This document shows, one piece after another, positions 24,360-34,632 of a stretch of 64,000 nt of DNA; the stretch's first letter is position 1, and each line of letters starts with the position of its first letter. Source of the DNA: Sphagnum compactum (lineage: Eukaryota; Bryophyta; Sphagnopsida; Sphagnales). The position numbers and the translations under genes were made by a program. The notes under the pieces were generated by a model. That model was given only the letters and a program-made list of their open reading frames with translations, was not told the origin of the DNA and made no database searches. The DNA is taken from positions 17,663,872 through 17,727,871 of the forward strand of contig OZ234497.1 in the NCBI GenBank assembly GCA_965153455.1, in the 5' to 3' direction.

Positions 24360-26639
24360 ATGGGTAAAGAAGCTGAGAGGTACGTGGGTGTTGTGTCCTT
24401 AATCTCCTCCTTTCTATCGCAACCTAGCAACCAGATGCTTGGGTATAAATCTTGGGGATACCACACATTCAAGTTTGTGCAATTTGATCACAAAGCTGTT
24501 GGGGGAAATCTGCAGTAACCTTTTGCATTCTAAGGTTTGGAATACCCAAATCTTTTCACATCTCTTCATTATTGTAGGCCTGTCGCTCCACTTTCAATAC
24601 TCAGGACATATTGTGAAAGTTGTTTCGTATCAGTATAGGTCTCCTTCCGTCTCTTGTGCTCGGCTCAAGCGTTTTTGGTCACGATGACAGTTTAGACAAG
24701 GTTTTCCTTGTTTGCCATGAATGCAACCTACATTTGCGTTGGATGCATTAGTATTCATAAGCCTCCTTCAGGATCTTTTGCCTTGGCCTTATTGTTCTTC
24801 CAGATCAATTGGAATGAGTCAGTTCCTGAAATTCTATAAAATAGTACAACCTAAGCTATGATGTGATAAGTGGTAACAAACATGAAATTAGCCTCTCCTA
24901 AGGAGACACTCTTTCTCTTAACGTTAATTGGAAGATCTGGCTGGCTGATTTGCAAATATTTTTGTTGTTTCTCCATGTTATTGTTTTCAGGGGGATTCCT
25001 TTTTTACGTTGACTGGTTCTTGCTGCATTTTTGTCAGATCTGAAATGTTCATAAGTGTTGAGTACTGAGGGTGTGATCTTCCCTTCTGCAATTGACAGTC
25101 TCAATTTTTTCTTGGATATGTACTCTTAGTTGTGCGCTCTCTCGGAAGCATTTTTGAAAGTGAGATGGTTTTAGGTGGTGGTCCAAAGACACCGTGGCAG
25201 TGGTGACAGGAGCCAACAAAGGGATAGGCTTGGGGATTGTCCACCAATTGGCAAAGGAGGGTATTACCGTTGTGCTTACAGCTCGCGATGCAACCCGTGG
25301 TAATGAAGCCCTTGAATCTTTGAAAAGCCAAGGGCTTCACAATGTGAATTTTCATCCTCTTGATGTTGCTAGCCAAGAGTCCATACTAGCACTTGCAGAA
25401 TGGCTGCACAAGACCTATGGAGGCATTGACATTCTTGTAAGCACATACAAACTCCTCAAACATTTTGCTTTTTGTTGTGCTAAGTGAAACACTTTTGAGT
25501 TTCAACAAAATAAATCAAACAAAATTGTTTGTGAAAGCTGAAGCATTTGTTAGTGACCACAAACTTTTTAAAAATTCAATTGGAAAACTGCAAATTGATG
25601 AGTTATTCATGTTTTATTGCAACTCCAGATCAATAATGCAGGCATTGCAAATGTTGACAAGGACGTAACCTTTGAGACTGTGAAACCTGTATTGGACACA
25701 AATTATTTTGGTGTCAAAAATGTCACAAAAGCTCTGCTTCCTCTTCTACGTGATGATACACCTGGTGGTGCTCGAGTCATTGTTGTGGCATCTGTGCTTG
25801 GCCAACTCAAGGTAATGTCACTGGGCATTCCTACTCCACATCAATTCATAAATGGCCATCTAATATGTACTTGAGTGAAATTTTAGCTCTGTTACAAATG
25901 GATAGGTCTGAAGGGAGAATTAAGTTTTCTACATTTGGGATGCCATGTCTAACTAGTAGAATTCGGAAAAACATTGTGAATGGTAATGGATTACTAGATT
26001 GTGAAAAATTACTACTAAATTGAGTCAAATATCCATGCCATTCTATGCAAACCAATAACCAAGAGAAGTCATATTGATGGAAGTCATGGAGTGACAAGCC
26101 GATTGTTTGATTCACAAATTCTAAAATATAAATTGACTCCCACATCTAGTAAGATGCATTTTCTAATTATGTTATATGTATGTTCCTGTGTGTTGGTGAA
26201 ACTTCAGAACCTCGAAAGCAAGGATTATGTCAAAACTCTCTCTGACAGGGAGCACCTTACTGAAGACTTTGTTGACAGTTTTGTAAATCACTACTTGAAG
26301 GACGTTGTAGATGGGTCTCAAAAAGAAGGGGGTTGGCCCAATTGGACTGACTGGGTCAATTCACCATTGGGAAGGCCAGTGGAGGCCTATTCAGTCTCCA
26401 AAGTTGCAGTCATTGCGTATGTCAGTGCCCTACATAACACTCTTGTTGCCCAACCTGGAAGTGGAAAAAAGATCAATGTCTTCAGCTGCTGCCCTGGTTT
26501 TGTTGCCACAGATCTCAATAACAACTTGGGAACGAAAACAGTTGAAGAAGGTGCCGATACCCCAGTATGGTTAGCACTCCATTCTCCAGAAGAAGGTATT
26601 GGAAAATTCTGGGCTGAGAGAAAAGTACTTGACTTCTAA
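24360..26639 (+). CDS. Short-chain dehydrogenase/reductase, (neo)menthol / salutaridine reductase-like, 4 exons, intact
   Basis: The gene encodes a predicted cytosolic NADPH-dependent carbonyl reductase of the classical plant SDR group. Exons are 24360-24379, 25175-25436, 25629-25811 and 26208-26639, totalling 897 nt and 298 residues, the usual size. The first coding exon is only 20 nt (MGKEAE plus two bases) and joins exon 2 to give RWWSKDTVAVVTG, a typical start of this group. The Rossmann motif TGANKGIG is at residues 18-25, NNAG at 96-99, the catalytic Ser within VVASVLG (Ser149) and YSVSK at 216-220. The C-terminus GIGKFWAERKVLDF is characteristic. All donors and acceptors are GT-AG (AG|GTACGT for the tiny exon). 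No disabling change was seen. Substrate cannot be told from sequence; terpenoid, alkaloid or aldehyde reduction is known for the family. Confidence 0.92.
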
Positions 26640-27999
26640 TGTTAATGTTGTTTTGTAGTCCCATTTCTTCTAATCCCCAAATCCTGATCCCCTATAATTT
26701 CCCAACTCTATATAGGAGTTGTGAATGTATTGGAGACTGATACAATATTTTGTACACAAAGGAATCTAAAGGGATGATGTTCCCATATAGTTCATATATC
26801 TTTTTCCTGCATGAACTCTAACATAGTGTTTCCACATAATAGAACAATTTCTTATTCCTATGAGCTTCCCATGTGTGTTGTGGCTAAATCGAGGTGGATA
26901 TGCAATGTGACTGTAGATCTTGAAGTTTGCACTTTTAGTTGAAAAAAAATGCATATTGGGAAACCAACCAGGAAACCTCATGTTGCAACTTGGAATGATC
27001 ATGCCACTCAATTGAGGTACAATATTGATGAGCGGGTTGCAAAACTATCCCACTACTCAAATAAGGTACAATGTTGTTGATGGTCTCTAATAAACATGAA
27101 GAGGTATTTCTATTGCTCACACCATCTTTGGGTAAGTTCTTATTCTGGGGTTTGAATGCACACTTCAGAGTACATTGTCTCTTCCCAGATCTAACTTTCC
27201 CAACCATTCACTTCGAAGTAAATTGTATAAAATTGTAAAATTAAGTTTTATCATGGAGATTGGCCAAGGTCTTCAAATGCCTTCTTGTGTGGGAACAATA
27301 ACACTCACATTTGAACACATGGATTTTGGAATTTCTTGTTCTTGTTCACACCTAGTTCAAAGTTCTAATGTAAAAATTACATATCTAGATACCTATAGTT
27401 CTTGGCATAGATTAGTGCTTGAACATTATGTTCAATTATTCCTTCTTTCACAAACATGAATTGTCTGTTAATGACACTTAGTATTTTATTTGTCTGTTGG
27501 AAAGAAGATTGTAAAAGAGTGCTTGATTGAAAGGGTGCGACCATTTGTACTGAAAGAATAAATCATGTGACCAGACTTGAAGAAACTATGTCATTATATT
27601 GATCCTTGGAGGTGCATAGCTTCACACCAAAAGGTTTCAATTGCATACAAGAAAGTTGTGCAACTTCTTGGTGCAAAGTTGTGCATGGGTAACAAATCTA
27701 GGTCCAATTATGACTAAAACACATAGGCACAATCGAACTAGTTTCTGTAGATGAGAAGCTGAATGGGGTGCATTTCTGGATGTTCATTAAAAGAAATTCA
27801 AGCTTTCTAAAATCTAAGCAAATCATGAATTTTTTCAAATATCATTCAAATAATTTAGTAGTGGCACATAATTTCATCATCTCTCTTGAGTCTATTTTGT
27901 CCTGCTATGAAGGGTGGAATCATTATGCAATGAACCTATGGATTGCTTCAAATATTCAGTTAAAATATAGTTATATCAGTAAGAATATATTAGCTTTTA
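26640..27999. other. 3' flank of the SDR gene, no further gene
   Basis: The region contains AT-rich sequence with short, domain-free reading frames. Confidence 0.5.
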
Positions 28000-28690
28000 T
28001 TTATGTAGTGAAGGTCATCCACTACCAAGATGTGGATGCAAAGCTGGTGTAGTTGGTCTTCATGGAAATGATCCATGGCCAGGTGCTTCTTGAGGATATA
28101 ATTCATGTGTAGGTGGTCCTCAAGGATATAATAAATGTGCAGGTGATCCTTGAGGATACATGATGAATTTACAACCAATTCCCATGGATATGATTCATAC
28201 TTAGGATTACTAAAATCATCATATTCAGCATACCGATCTGAAGGGCCATGTTGCACCTTAAGAATGCATGAAGTTGGGCCTAATTGGTATCGTAGCCCTT
28301 CTCTAAAGGCTTTTCTCAAGTAAATATCGTTCGGTTGTTGAGGAATTACTACACATAGTCAGAGGAATTGATCATAATAGTCCTCCATCGATTCATATTT
28401 CTTTTGTTTTGCATATCGTGAAGCAACAATTGTTTGCCCTTCACTTCTTATTTCACTAAATCGAATTATAAAAGCACATTGAACCTTTGCCCATGTCGTT
28501 GTTGGATGAGTAGTCTCATATCTTCCAAATTAGTCGACAACTCTTCCCCTTAAGGAATTTGGAAAATATTGTAGTTTGTGGCAGTTTGTATATTCTCCAT
28601 TAGTTACACATACCTTCGTCAACTATCGAATGTGTAAAACCAGATCTTTGTGTGAGCCATACCGACATGGCCATGGCTAATAGTCTCAAT
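28000..28690 (-). pseudogene. LTR-retrotransposon gag domain remnant (Gypsy-like)
   Basis: On the minus strand one frame with scattered stops reads FPNSLRGRVVD, a Trp-to-stop change, FGRYETTHPTTTWAKV, FIIRFSEIRSEGQTIVA, YESMEDYYDQFL, a stop, then LRKAFREGLRYQLGP. This is the layout of the Retrotrans_gag domain (LRGxAxDWF ... WxxxxxxFxxRF ... YxxxFxxL ... FxxGL) of plant Gypsy/Metaviridae elements. The downstream part (28000-28300) becomes repetitive (DHLHIYYILEDHLHM). No protease, reverse transcriptase or integrase was found nearby, so only a fragment remains. It lies about 550 bp downstream of the uncharacterised ORF at 29237-29659 on the same strand. Confidence 0.6.
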
Positions 28691-29236
28691 GTTTAAGAAT
28701 TGTGTTAGGAATATTCGAGTGTGGTGAGGTTTTTAGGGGGGTTTAACAACTTTGTGTTATAATAGGGGTAGAGGAATGCGCACAGGGTGTGGGGGGGTTG
28801 TTTTGTTTTCCGAAATGCGGTATTGGTTGGGTTAGTCCTTTTCTTCAGCAAAAAGTTGGTAAACTATAGTTTTAGAACCTTAGTAGCGTAAGAAGGAGCG
28901 AGAAATCGCTAGGAAGTTGAGGGAAGGAAAAACAAACACCGGAGTTCATGGTGTGCAACAAAACATTGGTCTTGTATCAGTATTTAACAAGCAGCAAGGA
29001 TGTTGGGAATCTGTGAAGCAGGAGGAGGGGGTTAGTGAAAGGCCCGATAGAGATAGAGCAATCTTCAAGCCATAGGAACGAAAGATTAATTCGAATCAGC
29101 TTAATGGTTAAATAGATGATGTGGTAGTGTGCCAATGATAATAGGAGTCTCATAAGGACTGAAACGTTTATTTAGATTATGAGTAAGCTCGACAAGGAGC
29201 TATGGGTACATGTTAAGTCCTGGCCTATGCCAAGGT

Positions 29237-29659
29237 TCATAGCTGTAGGAAGTCTAGAATGCGTCGAATAGTACGAACTAGATAGTCCGCCTTGCTGTTA
29301 GGAGGTAGGCGACGAATCGGACCGCGCAACCAACGATAATGTCCAACGCCGGGAACTGAAGACCAAGCGAAGATAGAAATGTCTTTGGTTTCATAACAAC
29401 CTTCACAAACGGTTTCGGGTTCGTCACCGGAAGCAGGATCGACTTGTAACAAGATCACCAGGGTGCGGGAGTTTGGTGAAATGCGGTAATACCAGGCTCG
29501 AGGGGGTTCAACTTCGAGACGAGCGCGCACCTCTCGAGGTTCGAATTTTTCGTCACGGGGATGCTGCGTTAGAGTCAAATCTAAAGACGATTCCGAAGGC
29601 GGTTCCTCGTTCACTTGTGCGGCTTGGGGCCCGTAGGAGGTGACTGTGCGCGACGCCAT
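29237..29659 (-). CDS. Uncharacterised 140-aa protein, family member 1
   Basis: An open frame starts MASRTVTSYG and ends IRRILDFLQL (an in-frame ATG lies 11 codons upstream at 29692). The protein is acidic at the N-terminus, Arg-rich in the middle, with a Cys pair (CEGC) and a conserved block GHYRWLRGPI followed 15 residues later by VRTIRRILDFLQL. There is no signal peptide or membrane helix. A clear relative lies at 39779-40192 on the same strand: 27 of the last 35 residues are identical, and SPN, DPA-G and W-x-PG-GHYRW motifs align. I cannot assign a known family. A Gypsy-like gag remnant lies downstream in the same orientation and a 191-bp tandem duplication upstream, so it may be an accessory ORF of a retroelement rather than a host gene. 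GC content is higher than the surroundings. Confidence 0.55.
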   Translation of the reverse strand: MASRTVTSYGPQAAQVNEEPPSESSLDLTLTQHPRDEKFEPREVRARLEVEPPRAWYYRISPNSRTLVILLQVDPASGDEPETVCEGCYETKDISIFAWSSVPGVGHYRWLRGPIRRLPPNSKADYLVRTIRRILDFLQL

Positions 29660-30206
29660 GCTTGCAAGGAAGAGAGGAAAGATCTTCAACAAAAATCAAA
29701 TTGCAATGAAGGTGGAGGGGAGTTGTGACATCAAATTATGTGATCATAATTTATACGCAAGGAAAGGAAGGGAGTGGGTAAAGAATGGCCTAGGACCATG
29801 GTAAGGTAAAACCTTTGTGTCAAAGGATAAAAAGTGAGGGTTTAAGTAAGTTTGCTTGGGGGGAAGTGGGAGTAAGTGCAAAGGAACCTTCTCCTTCCAT
29901 TGACCACCGAGCAAAGGGACCTTCTCCTTCCATTCGAGCACCGAGCAAAGGAACCTTCTCCTTCTCCTTCTCTTTAAAAGGCGAACTTGGATGATTGGGG
30001 TGCTCTCTTTTTCCGAGGGGAGATGACCTCTAATTCAATCTCGAAAGTTCTAGTTCTGAAAAGCTCTTGAGGAGGAAAAGGATGATCAACTTTGGGAGTG
30101 GAGAAGGGGAAAGAGAGTAGAAGGGGGATTTGGTAAGAGTTTTGGAAGGATGGAGGTGAGTAAGAATAGTATTGGGAAATTGGAACTCTAGGGAAAGTTA
30201 ATAAAC

Positions 30207-30551
30207 CCTCTCGGGTTTTGTAGCATAACTCCCTAGTTATTTAGCTGCAGATCTTGAGATTTGGTAGGAAGGTGCGTCTACTAGTTAGCTTTCCAAAGAA
30301 CTAAAGCAAGCCGAATTTGAACAATCTGGGTGTGAGAAACAATTCTCCAAGTGACTGGTGGTCTGCAGTCAAGTTGGACCAACTACTTCCACAAAATCCT
30401 CTCGGGTTTTATAGCATAATTTCTAGTTATTTAGCTGCAGATCCTGAGATTTGGTAGGAAGGTGCGTCTACTAGTTAGCTTTCCAAAGAGCTAAAGCAAG
30501 CCGAATTTGAACAATCTGGGTGTGAGAAACAATTCTTCAAATGATTGCTGG
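30207..30551. repeat. Tandem duplication, period 191 bp
   Basis: Two copies (30207-30360 and 30398-30551) of a block beginning CCTCTCGGGTTTT and containing GAGATTTGGTAGGAAGGTG and GCAAGCCGAATTTGAACAAT are nearly identical. The block lies about 550 bp upstream of the uncharacterised ORF. Such sequence resembles non-coding leader regions of plant LTR elements. Confidence 0.85.
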
Positions 30552-31594
30552 TTGTAGCCAAGTTTAAGGAAGTGTTGAGTTCATAAAAGTTTGTTTAAAA
30601 GGATGACAATTTAGTATAAGGTTCTAGGATCGGGAATGTGGGGATCAAAAATAATAATAATAACAAAATAAAATAAAATAAAAAATATAGCTATCAATGT
30701 TAAGTTGTGAATGATGCATAGGCGGCAAAAAAATTTAATCTTAACTACAAACGCAATCTAGCATCTAGAAGTACGCTCGCTTCGTTTTTCACCGGTAGCA
30801 TTTATGCTTTCAAGTATAGTCACCTTGTAGAACCGGGAGTAGAGGGACAAAAGTTGCCTCACACTTTGTTATCATGATATTTAAATAACTATATTCGTAA
30901 CACATTTGCAAAGGGTACCACCATGATGGGTGGAACGTTCATTATCAATGCAACAATAATTGGTGGTAACATGGAATATTTTGTGTATGTGTGTTTATTT
31001 TGTGTGTGATAGTGGTGATTCAAATAGAAATTAGAGACAATTGTGTGGAATTCTTTAATATGATGTTAAGTACCATATTACAACCCCCAAGGCATGGGTG
31101 CAATTTTTGTAGAAGGAGGTTGTACCAAATATTTCAGCCCTAGAAGCAATATAATAATTTTCCAAGTAAGAGAGGACTATAAAACTTTTTAGAACTTTGC
31201 CTTCACTAAATGATTATTGATGGTGGTTTTGTACAACAAGAGAATGTAAGTGACTAACTTAATTTCTTTCTTTTTTTCTATCATTCAATTGGGTAGTGTG
31301 CTAGAGGTTTTGGGAGTTTTTCCATGCGGCACTAGATGGTAGACCTTGTGAAGCTCATTTCCAAAACAACTTTGGCTAAATTTGTATTTTTTCTTGATTT
31401 TTAAAATCACATTTGGAATCAATAGATTGAACATGGATGAATGTGGATGAAAATACTGAATGAATGTAGATGCATGTAATGGATCATGAAAGAAGAAATA
31501 ATACCAAACCATGAACCCATGTTTACCTCATAGCTGCACTTGTAGACCACAAACGAATTTATGACCGTAATTACATGTATGTTTATTACATAGC
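30552..31594. other. Intergenic, no gene recognised
   Basis: The stretch contains AT-rich sequence with an AATAAAATAAAATAAAA run near 30650-30690. No coding or RNA feature was supported. Confidence 0.5.
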
Positions 31595-31599
31595 TATGG

Positions 31600-32513
31600 T
31601 GTCGCAACCCTAGCCTTGGGCTCGCGACCAAGGCAAAGGGTTGCAAGGTTGTATGCCAAGAGGGAGACCCAGGAGTCACATCACATGCTCCCGGGAGTGC
31701 AAAGAGTGGAAGGGAATGAACCCTCACACTCTCAAGTGAACTCCCATTGTGAGAGTTGGAGTCCCAAATGGACTCCCGAACATTCAGAACGCGATTGCAG
31801 GGGTCAAAACCCATTCGATTAAAGAATTCTTTATATCATTGGAAAGCTATTGAAACTTAGATGTCTAAAATGGGCTCACATTGCCCATTTGGACATCTGA
31901 AACACAAGTTATGGCCAAAAGAAAGGCCGGGAGTCAAACTGGCAGTTTGACTCCCGACCACTAAAAGTTGGGAATCAACCCGATTCCCTTGCGTGAAGGT
32001 GACGTGCAATATACTGTTGGAAATCTCTCGACGAGAACTACAACTTTGCTTTAGACCTCATCGCAATCGGAGGTCTGCACGCAAAGTTATGGGCCCTCAA
32101 AGGCGCGGGAGTCATAGTTGTGGGAATTTCGGGACTCCCACTTGGGAGTCCCGCGACAAAAAGCCATTTGGATGTGGCCCCCGTGGAGACGTGCAGAGTA
32201 TATTATAAGGGGGAAGGTGGTGGCTTCCCCCAAGTCCGGGCCGTGGTGGGTCTTATGAGTCTGAATTGCTCGTGGCTCGTTCTAGCACCAAAAGTGCTCT
32301 AATTATGCACTAACCACCTCGTGCTGGTTTTGTGCAGGCTCGTGTGAGTAATTGAAGCTTGTCAATTCTTCCTAGTCCCATCTCGGAGCTCCAACAGCCC
32401 CTCTACCCTTTCAAAGTGTTGCGAGCCAGGGAGCGTGCCCTGACTCCTTGCTCTTCCGCTGTTTTCTGTTTAGGACTCACATTTAAGTCCTTCCAGGAGT
32501 TAAGAACGCGTCA
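31600..32513. mobile_element. Solo LTR (914 bp) with 5-bp target duplication
   Basis: The element starts TGTCGCAACC and ends GAACGCGTCA, i.e. TG...CA with the imperfect inverted ends TGTCGC/TGACGC. It is flanked on both sides by TATGG (31595-31599 and 32514-32518), the 5-bp target-site duplication expected of an LTR retrotransposon. It contains no coding capacity but has two strong hairpins: GGGAGTCAAACTG with its complement around 31929-31955, and CGGGACTCCCA with its complement around 32131-32156. Because there is only one LTR with a matching duplication, it is best read as a solo LTR left by recombination. Confidence 0.72.
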
Positions 32514-32518
32514 TATGG

Positions 32519-33364
32519 AATTTGTGTTTTTGTTTGCACAAATATCCTCTCACCTTTCTACTTTTTATGTATAATTATTATGCCACACCATTCTTTTATC
32601 ATGAATTTCACACACTCATAAACTATACCAAAAACTTTCCAAATTAAAATTTCAATTCATTTCACAATTCTATTCCACAAATCTTTACACTCGTATAATA
32701 ACTTGTTTTCATCAAATGAAGGTGTTTTCAAAGGTCCCAAACACCCATTTATATATTAACAAAAAAGAAAATTAAACAAAAAAATCCCTAAAGTCTCACA
32801 AATCACATGGCTCACCAAGTGATTCAACATGCACAATAATTTGTGTAAAGACTTATTTTGTGAGTCATCATTTTTGAATCATGCACATTATTTGTGCAAA
32901 TATTTTTTTAATGAATCATCATGTTTAAGTCATGCACATTAATGCAAACAAAACTTTCTTCATTAATTATCATGTAAGCAAAAACTTTCCACGTGAATTA
33001 TGTGTGAGTCATACACATTCATTGAAACTATGATTATTTTGATGATGACTTAGCAAATAATTATTAAATTATAAAACTCAACCACCAAATAAATTACCAA
33101 ACTTAACCTTTATGTAATTACATAAACTATTTACATCAAGTTACACACTCCTTAGCCTCTTGTTGCATGCCTTATTTCCATCTAATCCCTCTTAAATTAT
33201 AATAGACATCCTTGATCATGATGTTGTTTTGAGTCTATGATGACACTCACATGGCCCAAAAATGATAATTTAATTTTTTTGGCATCATTTCAAACTGTGA
33301 AAAGCAAGTTAATTTTGGTTTAATAAGCATTTAAAGGTTAAGGCACATAGGCCAATGTGATTTC
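32519..33364. other. AT-rich intergenic DNA
   Basis: A CATGCACATTA/TTTGTG motif recurs at about 32830-33030. No gene was recognised. Confidence 0.5.
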
Positions 33365-33367
33365 TTA

Positions 33368-33731
33368 GAACATCCCCACAAGTGCTTAATTAATATGTGA
33401 CTATGCACATTAAATTCTGATTTTAAAAAATCAAAATATGCCGGTTTGGCTCCGGCATGTAGGTTAGTTGTTCAACTGAGGCTGGTAAAAGGTGCAACAA
33501 AGTTGTGCACTTGCTAGAGAAGAGTGTGATAAATATGATCTAATTATTGCTCTTTATTTTTTATTGGCCAAGCATAACGATTGGTCTAGGTGGTTTGCTA
33601 TTAGTAGTTCCCACCTATTTGCAATCCCACTTTTAGTTTTATGGGTGGGGTTGCAAAAAAAGTACATAACTAAACTTGAATGTGAGAAATATTTTTGTAG
33701 GGTCACATACTAAACACTAGTGGGAATGTTG
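33368..33731. mobile_element. Harbinger-type MITE A (diverged)
   Basis: The left end GAACATCCCCACAAGTGC and the right end (reverse complement CAACATTCCCACTAGTG) match the terminal repeats of the three related elements in this window in diverged form. TTA precedes the left end; the right duplication is not preserved. Internal sequence (TTGCAAAAAAAGTACATAACTAAACTTG) is shared with MITEs B and C. Confidence 0.55.
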
Positions 33732-33792
33732 ATACAATGTGGTTGATATCACAATGAAACTTAAATTATGTGTAGGGTAATTGATCCCCTGA

Positions 33793-34160
33793 GAGCATCT
33801 CCAGCAGTGTTCAATATGTGACCTTGCGACAATATTTTTCACATGCAAGTTTAATTATGTACTCTTTTGCAACCCCGCCCATTAAATTGAAATTGGGACA
33901 ACAAATAGGTGTGAGACTAATAGTAAACCATCTGGATCAATCATTATGATGGGCTAATCACATTGAGCACCAATTAGATCATATTTATTACACTCTTTCC
34001 TGCAGGTGCACAAAGTTGTTGCTCTTTTTTACTAGCCACAGAAAGGTGCGCAATTATGCGGAGCCACAACCATTTTGTTGAGCCAAACCGACATGTGTTC
34101 GATGTTCTTCATCCAATTTTACTGTGCAAAATCACATTCTAAGCAATGTTGGAGATGCTT
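33793..34160. mobile_element. Harbinger-type MITE B
   Basis: The element begins GAGCATCTCCAGCAGTGTTC and ends with the complement of AGCATCTCCAACATTGCTT. The terminal repeat and internal words (ACCAATTAGATCATATTTATT) match MITEs C and D. The flanking trinucleotides (TGA and TCA) no longer match exactly, so this copy is older or its ends are off by a base or two. Confidence 0.68.
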
Positions 34161-34255
34161 TCATAGACATCACATGTTTAAACCCCTGTGAATGAAAGCA
34201 CAATGCTTGAGAAGAGGGGGTGAGAATGTGTGTAGCCCCAAAGGGGGGTCGCTTA

Positions 34256-34629
34256 TAGCATCTCTAGTGGTGTTCAATATGTGATCCTGCATAATAAAAT
34301 TGGATGAACAAAATCCAACATATGTCGGTTTGATTCAGGAAAAATGGTTTTCGTTCAATATAATTGCATAGGTTGTTGTGGTTGGTAATAGGCGCAGCAA
34401 AGTTATGCACATGTAGGAAAAAATGTAATAAATATGATCTAACTGATGTTTAGTATTTTTGATTAACCCATCATAATGATTGGTCCAGGTGGTGTGTTAT
34501 TAATAGTCCCCACCTATTTGTTGTCCCAGTTTTAGTTTTATTGGTGGGGTTACAAAATAGTACATAATTAAACTTAGACGTGAAAAATATTTTCGCAGGG
34601 TCACATATTAAACATTGTTGGAGATGCTT
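34256..34629. mobile_element. Harbinger-type MITE C with TTA duplication
   Basis: This 374-bp element begins TAGCATCTCTAGTGGTGTTC and ends GTTGGAGATGCTT. It is flanked by TTA on both sides (34253-34255 and 34630-34632), the TWA duplication preferred by PIF/Harbinger transposases. There is no coding capacity. Confidence 0.78.
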
Positions 34630-34632
34630 TTA

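Noticed and set aside
28703-28730. TGTTAGGAATATTCGAG as a possible LTR start next to the gag remnant
   Set aside because: No matching second copy, CA end or target duplication was found.
32359-32574. 71-codon frame near the solo LTR end
   Set aside because: It overlaps the LTR boundary and has no conserved features.
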